Part shown: positions 32,586-44,637 of the stretch, in pieces
Layout of the letters: each line of letters begins with the position of its first letter
Numbering within the stretch: the stretch's first letter is position 1
Origin: Pyricularia pennisetigena
Lineage: Eukaryota > Ascomycota > Sordariomycetes > Magnaporthales > Pyriculariaceae
Length of the DNA stretch: 64,000 nt
NCBI RefSeq assembly: GCF_004337985.1
Contig: NW_021940918.1
Location: forward strand, 3,379,014-3,443,013
Reading direction: 5' to 3'
Position numbers and translations under genes: made by a program
Notes under the pieces: model-generated
Seen by the model: only the letters and a program-made list of their open reading frames with translations
What the model was told of the DNA's origin: nothing
The model's database searches: none

Positions 32586-33428
32586 ATGCACATGATATCA
32601 ACCGCCTGGCTCTTGATAGCCACCACAACCGCCACCGCAGCGGCAAGATGCACCCGCTCCCTCCTCGAGGAGGCGACGAGCCGCTACGTGGCCGCCCAGT
32701 CGGCCGGCGAGCCCCGCTACCTGCAGCATCTGGCGCCCGACCTGGTCGCGATGCTGTACACGGAGAACGGAAACGCGACGATGCCGCTGCACGCCTCCAT
32801 GCTCGCCAAGCCCCTGCGCATCGACCACGCCCGCGCCCAGCACGACCTCGAGGCCTGCAAGGGCTACGTGGAGCTAATCATCACCGACGACGCCCACCCC
32901 TACCAGCTCGCGACGCAGATCTACCTCGACGCCGCCGCCGGCACCATCGACAAGGTCGACACTCTGGTCACGGACGCCCAGGACTGGCTGTTTAGCGCCC
33001 GGCATGCCCTGCACTACGTCCTGCGCGAGGACTGGACCGCCATTGCGCCGGCGGAGCGGGACGAGAGGGCGGTTCTGCGCGCCGCCGCGGATGCGTACCT
33101 GGACCTCTTTAGTAACTCGTCGGTCGTGGTGCCGTGGCATGAAGCGTGCCGCCGGCTTGAGGGGGGTTTGTACACGCAACCCGGGAGTACGTGCGCGACT
33201 GGGGTGCCGGAGGGGATCGAGATGGTCGACAGGCGGTATGTGATCGACGAGGAGTACGGCACTGTTGGGGTTTTTCTCAGCTTTGGACCGAGCGGGCTGC
33301 ACGATAGTCACGAGTTTCGAATCGAAGGTGGGAGGATCAAGTACATTCATACCGTGACGGTCTGTCCGACGCCCAACTGTGGGTTTGGGGACCCGCCGGC
33401 TATTCTGCGGGATGATCCGGGCTGGTGA
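32586..33428 (+). CDS. Secreted DUF8021-domain protein
   Basis: Single exon, 280 aa from ATG 32586. The first 21 residues are a signal peptide (MHMISTAWLLIATTTATAAA, cut near AARC). The domain has the family's landmarks: an N-terminal helical part with YLQHLAPDL, a middle block with VVVPWHEACRRLEGGLYT, a Cys pair near STCATGVP, NRRYV-like DRRYVIDEEYG, and a C-terminal HEFRIEGGRIKYIHTVTVC strand. DUF8021 occurs in fungal secreted proteins, including some near secondary metabolism genes; its biochemical role is not established. The frame extends 24 codons upstream to 32514, but the TATA box position argues against that start. GC-rich coding sequence, like neighbours. Confidence 0.75.
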   Translation: MHMISTAWLLIATTTATAAARCTRSLLEEATSRYVAAQSAGEPRYLQHLAPDLVAMLYTENGNATMPLHASMLAKPLRIDHARAQHDLEACKGYVELIITDDAHPYQLATQIYLDAAAGTIDKVDTLVTDAQDWLFSARHALHYVLREDWTAIAPAERDERAVLRAAADAYLDLFSNSSVVVPWHEACRRLEGGLYTQPGSTCATGVPEGIEMVDRRYVIDEEYGTVGVFLSFGPSGLHDSHEFRIEGGRIKYIHTVTVCPTPNCGFGDPPAILRDDPGW

Positions 33429-33802
33429 TGGCTTGGCTGAGGGTGAATTAAAAATAACGCGGCAAGAAGTTCACAGGCAGGTAAGTACAGTTTGGAAGAT
33501 AGATATGTGTCATGAGATATGAGTTATTTCAGGGGCTAACTGCATGAGCCTGGCAACCAAAATGTACCCAGGTGCACGTACTAGCCGAAGTAGGTAACAC
33601 AGAATTAGCTATATCCAAAGGAAAAGGATGCCAAAATGCCCCCGTATTCTGACTCTAATTCAAAAAAGAACGAAAGACATGCAAGCTGGGAAGGAAAAAA
33701 AAAGTATAACAGTCGTGATACGTCCAGTATGCGCTCCTTTGCTAGTTTCCAATGCCAGAACGACCCAGCAGAGCACTACCCCCAAGCCAACCACGCTCAA
33801 AC
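33429..33802. other. Convergent 3' region
   Basis: Between the stops of the DUF8021 gene and the CBM1 hydrolase; nothing recognised. Confidence 0.5.
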
Positions 33803-35068
33803 CTATAGGCACTGAGAGTACCACTGGTTGGAAACCCGACAGGTACCCTGGCTGCAGCAGGTCGGGCCAGACCAGCCGCTGCCTCCACACTGGCCGTACA
33901 AGCTCGCACAGCTGGTGGAGGGCGGAGGGGTGGTGGGAGGGCTGGTCGTGGTCGGGGGAGGGCTGGTTGTGGTTGGCGGAGGGTTGCCCGGCGTCGTCCC
34001 TCCGACGTTGATGCTCTTGCTCGCGACGTCGTTCCAGCCGTCGGACAGGGCCGCATTGCCGACAAAGTAGGCCCCGGCGGCCTGGTCGCCTTTGAACTGC
34101 CACTGCAGCCACTTGTAGGCTGCCTTGGCGTACAGCCCGCCGTTGGCCTCGCCGTAGGTGCCGCCGTGCCCGACCCGGTTCAGGTTGCCCTTCCAGGTGG
34201 GCGTGCTGGCGGGGATGTTGTTGTAGTCGCGCTCTCCCTGTGTTGGAGAATTTTTATGTATATAAAACGTAGTTAGGCATGCGCTGACAATAGTGTTTTT
34301 CATACAAAAGGGAGCACTTTGGTAAAATGGGAACCAGGCCAGGCACAGACTCACGTTCGGGTAGGCCATATCAGACGGCCCACCAAGAGCAATGATGACA
34401 GGCTTGCGGATGGTCTTTGCCAGATCGTAATTGCCCAGCATACCGCTGTTGAAGATGCCAATGGACGAGACGCGCGCGTCGTCGACAAAGGCGTACGCCT
34501 CGGTGCCGCCGCAGCTGTAGCCGGCTGTCATGATCTTTGTCCGGTCGACGTTAAAGGCGCCGCCGGCGCCGTTGGCGGCCCAGGTCACGGCCTGGCGCAT
34601 CTCGTCGACGGTGGTCGAGCCGCCGCCGCCGGGGACGCCCTGGGACACGACCAGGAAGCCGTACGAGGCAATCTGGGTCAGGAAGTTGCGCGCAGACGTG
34701 CCGTCGCCCGAGCAGGCGCCGTTGCCCCAGATGAGGACGGGCATGGCGCCCGCCGCGGCGGCGTTGTTGGGGCGGTAGATGGTGTGGCGCGGCAGGCTGG
34801 CGTGGGTTTGGAAGCCCTGTTTATTGTTCAGAAGCTGTTACAGTGGAGGAGAAGGGATGGAGATGAGATGATGGTGGTGGAACTGTTACTTACAGCTGGG
34901 CCGAAGGGGCCATCTCCAACCTGGGGAGGATGCTGTTAGAGCCGCTATTCTTGCATAAGAAACATTTGGTTCCGACTTGCAACTGACCGACTGGCGTGCC
35001 TCCAGAATCTTAGATGGAGAGGCACCAGCAAAAGCGGCCAGGCCGAGGATGAGGGACGTCAACCTCAT
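33803..35068 (-). CDS. Secreted alpha/beta serine hydrolase with C-terminal CBM1 (cellulose-binding)
   Basis: Four exons, 34988-35068, 34894-34920, 34355-34816 and 33803-34237, all phase 0, giving 334 aa. Order: signal peptide (1-17), a short propeptide, and a catalytic domain with oxyanion-type VLIWGNGAC near 63-71. The nucleophile elbow is GYSCGG (Ser137). The putative acid is D185 in [10 protein letters not shown] and the putative base H214 in [10 protein letters not shown] Thr/Pro-rich linker follows, then a CBM1 (about 300-334, with [10 protein letters not shown] and QWYSQCL). CBM1 tethers the enzyme to crystalline cellulose, so an esterase acting on plant cell wall is likely; acetyl, feruloyl or other ester specificity is undecided. 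Exon 2 is a 27-nt micro-exon. The 117-nt third intron (34238-34354) is stop-free and a multiple of three. Confidence 0.8.
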
Positions 35069-36526
35069 TGTGCAAGGGCAGAGAAGTGCTCGTAGGATAA
35101 CTGCGGTAAAAGTTATGTCACAGCCGAAAGCTGGAAATCAGAGCAGAGCCTATTGAGCGCACATACAGTCTCCCCACAAAGAGAAAGGGAATATCCTTTT
35201 CCTGCACTGGTAACACATCTTTATAAAGCCCTGTAAAATTGCCACATAGATAATCGGTTTCAATCTTGATCGATCTGCCGAAATCGTGGGGAAGAACGGC
35301 ACATGGCAAAGGCGAGATCTGAATTATGCGCGCTGGGAAGCTATTCCTAAGTTGGCATCACGGAGGTGTGACGACGGAAGAATTCCCCACCAATCTGCCA
35401 GATGCTTCCTTTGTTTCAACGGCCTTGGCCACTGGGCGAGCTGTGGCTTGGCGTTGGATAAACTGGTATGCAATATAATATCGGTAAGGAGAAGATACCT
35501 TTTCCGGATTTTTTGGTCACATTGGGGGTGGGGGGTGCCAGTATTCCGTGTAAGAATCACGGCCGTCGTGTGATATATACGCTTCTTGGCTTTGTTGCAA
35601 TTGAATGGTGTGGCTCGTCACACTTGTAATTTTAACAAAATAAAAGCGGGTAAGTTAAGATGACTGCTGTAAGTGGCTGTTTTGGAAGTAGTGTGAATGA
35701 CAAAGGATAAATGCTATTAATATAGTAGACTGCAGGCTTAGCCCTGGCAACTGCTAAAGGGCCAGGGGCGGCGATTTCACTTGGCCTCACCGACACGGCT
35801 GATATAGCTCATTACGTCCCTTGGCCAAACGACAGGTCATACGTGAGGGACAAAACCAAAANNNNNNNNNNNNNNAAAAAAAAAAAAAAAAACTCCTCGG
35901 AGAATAGAAGCAACCATATCAGTACTGATGATCAAAATACGGAACCAGAGAGTCCATCAATAGCGACTGCTGATGTTTTCTCCTTGGCCCGGCTATCGAA
36001 CGTCATCAACCCAGTTGAGTGTTTCTGGTGCAGATGGATGATTCAAAGGAAGGTCACAAAGGGATCGATGTCGATCTCTGGGTGGTATCTGCTGATGTGA
36101 ATAACGATTCGTTTTGTGGGTAACACCTTGGCTCTCTTGGGGTGATGGCCCGGATTTCCGGATTTCAGGCCGGGCGTCAATGTCACCAAAGCTGTAGCGA
36201 GATAGTACCGGTTGAGGTCGTTGGCGTTGCTGGCAATGGTGACTGCGACCACGCCATCGAGACGTTCAGCGTTTTGAGCTTCCCTTCTAATTCTGGGCTG
36301 AAAGATTACATGGATGGATGGGCTGGCATCCATTACGGATACTTTGACCTATACGGAGCTGAGCCAATATGGCTGAGATGTTATATTACAGGGACAAAGT
36401 ACAATATCTTACATGCAAGCTATTTTACAAATGGAGCGACAGCCGTCGAAAGGTACTGTACACTAAGTAAGGCACATACATTTGGAAATTTTTGATCCCC
36501 CATGCCATGTAAGCCGCCGGCACAAA
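35069..36526. other. Intergenic, 1.46 kb, with an assembly gap
   Basis: Promoter side of the CBM1 hydrolase and 3' side of the Mtf2-like gene. It contains an N run next to an A tract. Frames at 36043-36495 on both strands overlap each other and show no family. Confidence 0.5.
35862..35875. other. Gap of 14 N beside an A17 tract
   Basis: Fourteen undetermined bases followed directly by seventeen A (35876-35892). The true homopolymer length was probably unresolved by the sequencing. Confidence 0.95.
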
Positions 36527-38182
36527 TCACAACCGGATGTTCCCAGCAGCAGCAAAGCGCGGCTCGTCATTTTCGCGGTTTTTGAGGTCCTTTTTGATCC
36601 AATTCTTGAAGTGTGCAATTCGCGTCACCAATAATGTGGCCCACTCTGGCGAAGCAAAGATATTTGCCATTGCATCGCCTCTCCTGCCACTGAGGCAGAG
36701 CAGAATAGCACGTTCCATTTGATCCAACATGACCAGGTGTTGGTGATCAAATAGAAGTTCTGCACTCCTCATTTCATCCATGAGATCGAGGACGGCCCGG
36801 ACGTCTCGATAGCGTTGCCAGTGCATTTTCATCTGTGTTGTGTAGAGATCTACACTGGCCCCCAGGATGTAGGATGCCAGGCCAAGCGATTTTACTCGCG
36901 GGAGGATTGCAAGTGCCAGTGGAGACCCGGGGTAGCGTTTGTCCATGGTCGTAAGTCCCAAGATAATGTGGGAAGAATACAGCGGGCCATGTGTGAGCAA
37001 GTCGAGCCGAGGCCGGGACTCACTGTCAGATGACACAGATGCCATGGAAGGATCGGATGCCTTCTTCGACTTCTTTCCACGACGCGGTGGCGATTTGCCC
37101 TTCGCGTCAAGACCTAACCGGGAAACCATGGAAAACACCTCGCGCTCCAAGACGTCCCACAGCTCAAAGTCAGACTTGGTCAGCAACATGAGGGTCTCGA
37201 GACGCCGACGCTCCCGGTTCCTTGATTCCTCAGCCTTTATTCTGACATCTAAGCGGCGCCCGAGGTCCATAAGCGACGGTCCGGGTTTCTCTGATAACCC
37301 CTCTGATGAAGCAGCAAGCGAGGGCTCTTCAACCAGCCCCGCATCTGTCTCATCTGTTTGGGATGCCTCGGCTTCCAAAAGTGACTCTTCTTTTCGGCCT
37401 GCCATATACTCCTCTCGGTTCAGGGGCATGTGTTCCGGGTGTTTTGTTTCTGGCTCCAAAGACATCATGTCGTCGTCTTCACCGGCCTTTTCGACAGGTT
37501 TGAGAATTCCAAGAGCCCTTTTAGCCGCTTCACGGAGACTAGGCGGGAAACTGAGAAGCTTCTCATAACGTTCTTGCGCTGACATATCTGAATTGGCATC
37601 GCGACCAAAGGGGTCAATGTTGTGCAGCTGACGCATATCCTTCAAGAGATTTTTATGTTTCGACTTTACGCCCGACGTCAGGTCCTGCGACGCATCACCA
37701 AGAATGCTGCTGATGATACTTTGCTCACGAGGAGCAGACTCTGTGAAAGGGCTTGTCGACGACCTAGACGTGTTGGCCGAGTCTAAAAAGGAACCTGACA
37801 TATCATTATTCGTATTCATCGCGTCACCGCTTGGGGCTTGAGCAGTGCGTGATATCTCTTTGAATATGTCGTCAAACATTTGGCGCTCCTTGGGCGTAAT
37901 GGTCCCCGGCCTATGGTCAGATTCATCATGCTCGTTTTCGGGCGGCGGGTTGAATCTCGGATCGGCTGCTAGCTCTTCAGGAAGTTCGAAAGGAATCGGA
38001 TCTTGGGTGTCGAATTTGGGCGCCTCGCTTGGGAGACGTCGACGATGCGACGATGAGGAAGAGAGATTTCGCGCAGAAGTTGTATGCAACAGAGAGCAAA
38101 AGGCGAAGTGCGCCGGCGTCGAGCGCCCTAGACGCTGAATGGTACGGGTTTGATAAAGAAATGGAAGCATCGTCGTGGCCAT
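36527..38182 (-). CDS. Mtf2-like mitochondrial protein (transcript processing/translation)
   Basis: Single exon, 551 aa from ATG 38182 (the frame reaches 38194 only through TTG). The first 55 residues are basic and hydroxylated with no acids, and contain RTIQRLGRSTPAHF and HTTSARNLSSSSS, a clear mitochondrial targeting signal. The middle is disordered. The C-terminal 200 residues hold the Mtf2/Nam1-type helical domain, beginning around DFELWDVLEREVFSMVSRLGL and running through LYSSHIILGL and YLTTQ-like repeats to the end. Yeast Mtf2 (Nam1) couples mitochondrial transcripts to RNA processing and translation via the mitochondrial RNA polymerase; a similar matrix role is inferred here. Divergent from ATG26, 1.9 kb apart. 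Confidence 0.75.
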   Translation of the reverse strand: MATTMLPFLYQTRTIQRLGRSTPAHFAFCSLLHTTSARNLSSSSSHRRRLPSEAPKFDTQDPIPFELPEELAADPRFNPPPENEHDESDHRPGTITPKERQMFDDIFKEISRTAQAPSGDAMNTNNDMSGSFLDSANTSRSSTSPFTESAPREQSIISSILGDASQDLTSGVKSKHKNLLKDMRQLHNIDPFGRDANSDMSAQERYEKLLSFPPSLREAAKRALGILKPVEKAGEDDDMMSLEPETKHPEHMPLNREEYMAGRKEESLLEAEASQTDETDAGLVEEPSLAASSEGLSEKPGPSLMDLGRRLDVRIKAEESRNRERRRLETLMLLTKSDFELWDVLEREVFSMVSRLGLDAKGKSPPRRGKKSKKASDPSMASVSSDSESRPRLDLLTHGPLYSSHIILGLTTMDKRYPGSPLALAILPRVKSLGLASYILGASVDLYTTQMKMHWQRYRDVRAVLDLMDEMRSAELLFDHQHLVMLDQMERAILLCLSGRRGDAMANIFASPEWATLLVTRIAHFKNWIKKDLKNRENDEPRFAAAGNIRL

Positions 38183-40075
38183 CTTTTGGAGCAAGGCCGC
38201 AGAAAGACCAGGCCAAGGGCTAATGGTAGTAATTTACGACGGCATCACGAACTTCTTTCTTGTGCCTCTTGCTGTCCAAGAAATCTTTAATGGTCTCGGC
38301 AGGCACATACAGTGTAGGAAAATTTCCTGATAAGAACATTTTGAGTGTTATCGCGTCGCGTCTACAGTGCACAGTGCTTACAAGTGCCGAATATGTGGGG
38401 ATGGAAACTGTGCTGGCTTTATTTACCACTACTGTCCAGACCTAGGTAGGGATGGGGAGCGACCCTTGTGCCAGATTGCCTTGAAATCCTCATATATTAA
38501 TTACTGACTGTCTTTGTTTCAGCTTTGGCAAACACATATAGACAAGGACCGTCAGATTCTAGGCTCCGCTTTATTCAAATATTATGTACATACTATGCTC
38601 TCTCGCAAATTGGCAATTCCGAACACGAGCTTGCTAATTCTCCCTAGTAGAATATTTTATTTACTATGTTGTTAATGACGGACCGCGTTTTCATTTTTGC
38701 ATGTATCCAATCGTACAAAGTATACGGAATTGCTGACCGACTGCCCAGCCCTGTTGAATGTCAAGTCGCCTCCCTGGGTACCTGCCTGTATCCGGCGCGC
38801 ACTTTAGGCATCAAAACTTACTCTCAACTTGCAGACCGGCCTTTTGTATACTCCGCAGACCTAATTCTAGACCCCAACCCCCCATAGTCTAATTTCAACA
38901 ACCAAATTTGACGCAAACTTCTCCCTTGTTAACCAAGCAGAATATGAATATTTGATTCGGTATTAGCGGAATTGGTACTCGACATCCCTGTCATAGATCT
39001 CCACTGGAACAAAACCCTTCTCTCCCGCAGCTCCCGGCCGCGTGCGCTCTCTCCTACATCTCCCGTTTCCGAACGTCAAATGACCTGCGCTCCTTGTGGT
39101 TATCCCCCACGGCGCCCGAACATCTCGTAGGAACCCTGCTGTCACCGACGCGTTACTCACGGCGCGTGCAGTGGTCTGGTGTCTTGCATAGGTGTATGGG
39201 CACGACACCTGCGACTGGCATGTGCTAAAACCCGTCCCATTTGGTACTAGACTACACTAATGTAGACCTAGGACCAACAACATCATCCCCCCTCGGCCAG
39301 TCAATCGCAAAGCTTATCTATCAGCTTAATGCCCAGGATCAATTCTTCCCCCCCCCCACTTGCGTCACACTCCACCCTACGGACCCAATCCGGCAGACAT
39401 ACACTTCAAACTCCAGTCCGAGAAGTCTTGGCCTTATTTAGTCTCAGCTTTAACTTGTACAAAGTACTTTCTTGTACGCCCGTCCTCTGGCTGGCCAAGC
39501 CACTGGCCAAGCTGACAGGTTCTAAATCAGCACACTCTAACAAACTATCGCAAACACTTACTTTTGGGGCTCACTGCCGGTGGAGTTGGCTGATGTTTGC
39601 CACAATACTCGATTCCAATCCAAGGTTGCCGTTGATCGTCTGCAGCTCACTCCGTCATATCATCTTTCTTATTGTTGACTGCGAGTTTTGACTGAAAGCC
39701 TGCTCTTGTTGCATCCCCGACCAGCACTTTTTGAACAGAGGGAATCCAGCTTCATCTCACCCCGCCTGCAAACGACACTTTCTGAGCATACCTACGTACC
39801 TTTTGGGTATTTTGTAGCTTACACGCTTAACTTGCCTGCCCAATCCACCGCATACGATAAGGCGTCTCAGGACCTAGCTTGTCTTGCCTGGTATTCCTTG
39901 GCCGCAGGTGACTCCAAAAAAAAATCACTGACCAGCGCTTGCCTGACGCATCCCACGTCCCTTGACATTTGCTATCCGCACGGCTGGCTCAGGCACCACC
40001 TCCGCCTGCACGCCGCCCCCACTTTCTGTCGTCTCTTGGCTTGTCTGCCTGCAGATTGACGGCCACTTCATCCGC
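38183..40075. other. Divergent promoter region Mtf2-like gene / ATG26, 1.9 kb
   Basis: No gene seen. The last 600 bp are pyrimidine-rich (a C9-type run near 39349, many CT tracts), typical of fungal leaders, and may include a 5' UTR intron. A leftward frame at 38220-38429 starts at GTG and is rejected. Confidence 0.5.
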
Positions 40076-43000
40076 ATGGCGTCCTCAAGCTCAGGTCAGA
40101 AGCCTAATCTCGGGCTGAATCTACCACTTCGCTCGCCGACACCCGGCACCGCCTCTCCACCTCTGGCTTCGCCTCACCTGCCTAGGCGCGCATCGAGCCA
40201 TCACCACCGCAACCCCCCGACGACCAGCCTTTTATCGCCCAACTCCGAAAACCCCTCTCGACACAGCGAAGACGACCCAAAGAAGCGCATTCGAAAGCTG
40301 CAGAAGAAACGCCACAACGGCGCACACTCCCCCACAATGGAGATACCCGAGCGCTTACGCGAGAGCGACCCTGAAGATGAAGACGATGATACCAGGAGGC
40401 CCCCCTTCACGATGAACCAGAGCATATTCGGTCTGATAGCTGCAGCCGGGTCTGCTGTTGATTTCAACGACAGATTCGAGGGTGCCAGCAGTGATGATGA
40501 CGATGAAGGAGCCGATGGCGACCATGAACTCACCTTGCCCAGGGACAGGCGGCGCAACATGGCACAGACCGCAATCCTCAGGAGATCTAGAGCTCCCGAC
40601 GAGAGCCTCGAAGTCGAGAAAAAGAGGCGGAAAGGCTCGGGGCACAAACTCCTTCGATCGCTGCCCCAAATATCCCTGCCGAAGCGATTGTCGTCTCTCT
40701 CAAAGAAGAGCAAATCATCCAAGAGCAAGGAACCGCAAATCAATGAGGAAGAGGAGGCTGACGAATCCCAACCATCGCCCGGAAATTCATCGCCTACCCT
40801 TGACTCTTCCCGGAACGATGGTCGCCTACCGCCTGTCATGAGTAGGATACTAGAGGCCAGGGCCGAGCTGTCACTTTCGCGACCAAGTCTCGACCTTGAC
40901 AGGATATACGGTTCAAACTCACCCACTGGCGAGGGCGGCCCGTCCGCCCTGGCGATAAAGCTCAAAGAGATTTTTGAGTTTGACGAAGTGGAAGCTGTCA
41001 TGGATGAATATCCTTGCTGGCTACTCCAAAGCGTCTTGCTTCAGGGGTACCTATACATCACCAGCAATCACATATGCTTCTACGCATACCTACCCAAGAA
41101 AGCCGTAAGCTACTACGAAACCTGTCGTATATCGAACTTAGATCAGAGTAACTGACAAAGCTGCTATTCGCGGTAGAACGAGGTTGTGAAATCCGGCTAC
41201 CTATCCAAGAGCGGCAAGCGAAACCCAAAGTACAATCGCTACTGGTTCAGACTGAAAGGCGATGTGCTAGCATATTATCGCGACCCCTCGAACCTTTATT
41301 TTCCCAGCGGCCAGATAGACTTGCGCTATGGCATATCTGCGACTGTCACAGACAAGGACAAAGAGGGCCTTAACTTCACAGTAGTAACGCACCAACGATC
41401 ATACCACTTCCGTGCCGACAGCGCTCCCAGCGCCGGCGAGTGGGTAAAAAGCCTTCAGCGCGTCATTTTCAGGTCGCACAACGAAGGAGACAGCGTCAAG
41501 ATTTCCTTGCCGATTCGCAACGTAATGGACGTCGAGGAAATGCAGGTTGTCCAGTTTGCCGAAACTTGCAAGATCCGCGTTATTGACAACGATGAGACAT
41601 ATGCCATCGATGAGGTATGTTGATACTATTGTTTGCACCATCCCGATGCTGGCATGTCTTCATCAGACTAACAGATTCTCGTCAATGCCCAAACAGTACT
41701 TCTTCTCATTCTTTAGTTTCGGAAAAGAAGCCATCAACGTCATCAAGGCAATGGTTGATCAGCGTCAGGATGGCCCAACCAATGATTCCCGAGGTTCCGA
41801 AGACGACTCGCCGTCTGTCGAACCTCCCTCGAAGTCGAGCTCTGTCAGCGGCAGTCGAGATCGTCCCCCTAAGTTGTCGAAAATAAACGACAATGTACGG
41901 GCCACACTCGCGCCTATGTCGCCCACTAGTCCGACAAATCCAAGCCCACGCGCCAGCGGCGACTTCAGCCGGAGCAGTTTCGATGCGCTACGGAACTTTG
42001 GGCGACGCAGCTTGGACCTGGATTCGGCTGTCCGCGACGAGGGTCAAGTCCGCAGGAGTTTTAGTGGACAACGACATGGCCGCTCGAGGAGTCGACCTCG
42101 GCTGTCTGAGCATGAGCCCATTCCAGAGAAGCATGGCTCATCGGATTCTTATATACAGTCGTCGACGGAGGATCCGAGCCTGGCTAGTATCTCGGGAATG
42201 ATTATGTCGGGCAGTGAAGATCAATCTGCCAGCCAGATCCTCAAAGGCAGCGATGTGTTTCACAGTCCAACAATTCGACGCGCCGGCTCGGACTCGAGGA
42301 AGGGGGACAACGACGACAAGTCGTCTGACAAACTCGCTTCAAAGGTCAGACCGCAAGCGGGCAATGGTCATTCTCCTGATTTCAAAAGTAGCGACAAGCC
42401 CTCTCGTCAATTAGAAGGGCAGGCGAATAACATGGCCTCGCTACCGGTTCGAGGTGCTGGGGCCCTTGCCGGCTACCTCAACCGCCCACTTTCGCCTTTC
42501 CGCCGCATGAGCAACCTTTTAGCCACCGAATCCATGGGGTATGTCGAGAAGGTCTCGGGTATGTGGAAGGGTGGCCACCGCCATTACGACGAGGCCGCCG
42601 CTCTAAAGACCGACGACGAGCTCGTCGAGGATGAGGACGAGGAGAAGGTAGCCACTTCACGGGAGCGCTTCCGCCAGCATTTTGCACTCCCAGAGTCAGA
42701 GAAGTTGGTTGCCACCTATTTTGGCCACATGATCCGCGTTCTGCCCCTTTACGGCAAAATCTACATCAGCGACCGATCGTTTTGTTTCCGCAGCTTGCTT
42801 CCCGGGACTCGGACGAAGCTCATCCTTCCCCTAAAAGATGTTGAGAATGCACACAAAGAGAAGGGCTTCAGATTCGGTTACTCTGGCCTTGTAGTCGTGA
42901 TCAAAGGCCATGAGGAGCTCTTCTTTGAGTTTGGCCAGGCTGAAGTTCGGGACGATTGCGCCATTACCCTACTTCAGCAGCTCGAGTCATCCCGGTATCT

Positions 43001-44602
43001 CCAGGAGTCGGGAATGCTGGGTCAAGATGAGAAGGAGGAGGCGGAGAATGCCGTTGCGGAGCGAGATGCGCTGCAGTCTGCTCGACAGGAAGAGCGACCC
43101 ACCCATGAGGTTCCTCTGCCGAAACAAACTTCTGTAGTCAGCGATGCTCCTACCATCCTGTTCGACGACCCGAAGGCTTCCTTCTTGAACTTCAAGCCAC
43201 CAAACCCGTTGCGCATCACCTGTCTCACTATTGGTTCGAGGGGTGACGTGCAGCCGTACATTGCGTTGGCAAAGGGTCTCTTGCGAGAAGGCCACGAGGT
43301 GCGGATTGCAACCCACGCAGAGTTCGAGCCGTGGATCCGATCTCACGGTATCGACTTTAGGAAGGTCGAGGGCGACCCGGGCGAGCTCATGCAACTCTGC
43401 ATCGAAAACGGAACTTTTACTTGGCAGTTCCTAAAGGTTGCCGCCTCCAAGTTCCGTGGCTGGCTTGACGAGCTCCTTTCTTCCTGCTGGCAGGCGTGTC
43501 AGGGATCAGACCTGCTCATCGAGAGCCCCAGCGCCATGGCTGGCATCCACATCGCCGAAGCATTGCAGATACCGTACTTCCGCGCCTTCACAATGCCCTG
43601 GACACGGACGAGGGCGTACCCGCATGCGTTCGTTATGCCGGAGCACAAAATGGGCGGCGCTTACAACTATGTGACATACGTCATGTTTGACAACATGTTC
43701 TGGAAAATGACTGCGCAGCAGATCAATCGCTGGCGAAACGTCGAGTTGGGTATCCCGAACACGAGTCTGGAGAAGATGCAGCCGAACAAGGTCCCGTTCT
43801 TGTACAACTTTAGCCCCTACGTGGTGCCTCCACCTCTCGACTACAGCGACTGGATTCGTGTAACGGGCTACTGGTTCTTGGATGAGGGTACTCCCCGGAA
43901 GGCTGCTGCAGAGATCGAGGCGGGCGACGGCTCCCAAGAGAAATCCACGGACCAAGAAGGTGGAAGCAAAGATACAGCCAGCGGCGGCAACTGGACCCCT
44001 CCACCTGAACTGGCTGATTTCATTGAGAAGGCCAGGGCTGACAAGAAGAAGCTCGTATACGTCGGCTTCGGGTCCATCATTGTCAATGATCCGGTCAAGT
44101 TAACCCAGGAGGTCATAGATGCTGTCATCAAGTCGGATGTGCGATGTATACTGTCCAAGGGCTGGTCTGACCGGATGAGCACTGGCAGCAATGCCACGGA
44201 CTCCAAGTCTCCACAGGACGGCGAGAAGGTCGAAACTGACCAGCAGCCCGTGGAGAAGAAGGAAGAGCCAAAGCTACCATCAGAGATCCTTCAGATCAAG
44301 TCGGCGCCGCACGACTGGCTCTTTGCGCAGGTAGACGCGGTTGCGCACCATGGCGGGTCCGGCACGACTGGAGCCAGTCTCCGTGCGGGTGTTCCTACCA
44401 TTATCCGCCCCTTCTTCGGAGATCAGTTTTTCTTTGGCAGCAGAGTTGAAGATCTTGGGGTTGGTATTTGCGTGCGAAAATGGGGGACCAACGCCTTTGC
44501 TCGCGCACTCTGGGAGGCGACCAACAGCGAACGCATGATTGTTAAAGCCCGCGTTCTGGGAGAACAGATTCGGAAGGTAGGAGCTCTTGGACAACTCCAT
44601 TC

Positions 44603-44637
<35 letters not shown>

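Noticed and set aside
34319..34939. 206-codon rightward ORF over the CBM1 hydrolase
   Set aside because: Antisense to exons with a clear catalytic motif; Gly/Ala/Arg bias only.
38220..38429. 69-codon leftward ORF before the Mtf2-like gene
   Set aside because: Starts at GTG, lies in the predicted leader, no recognisable domain.
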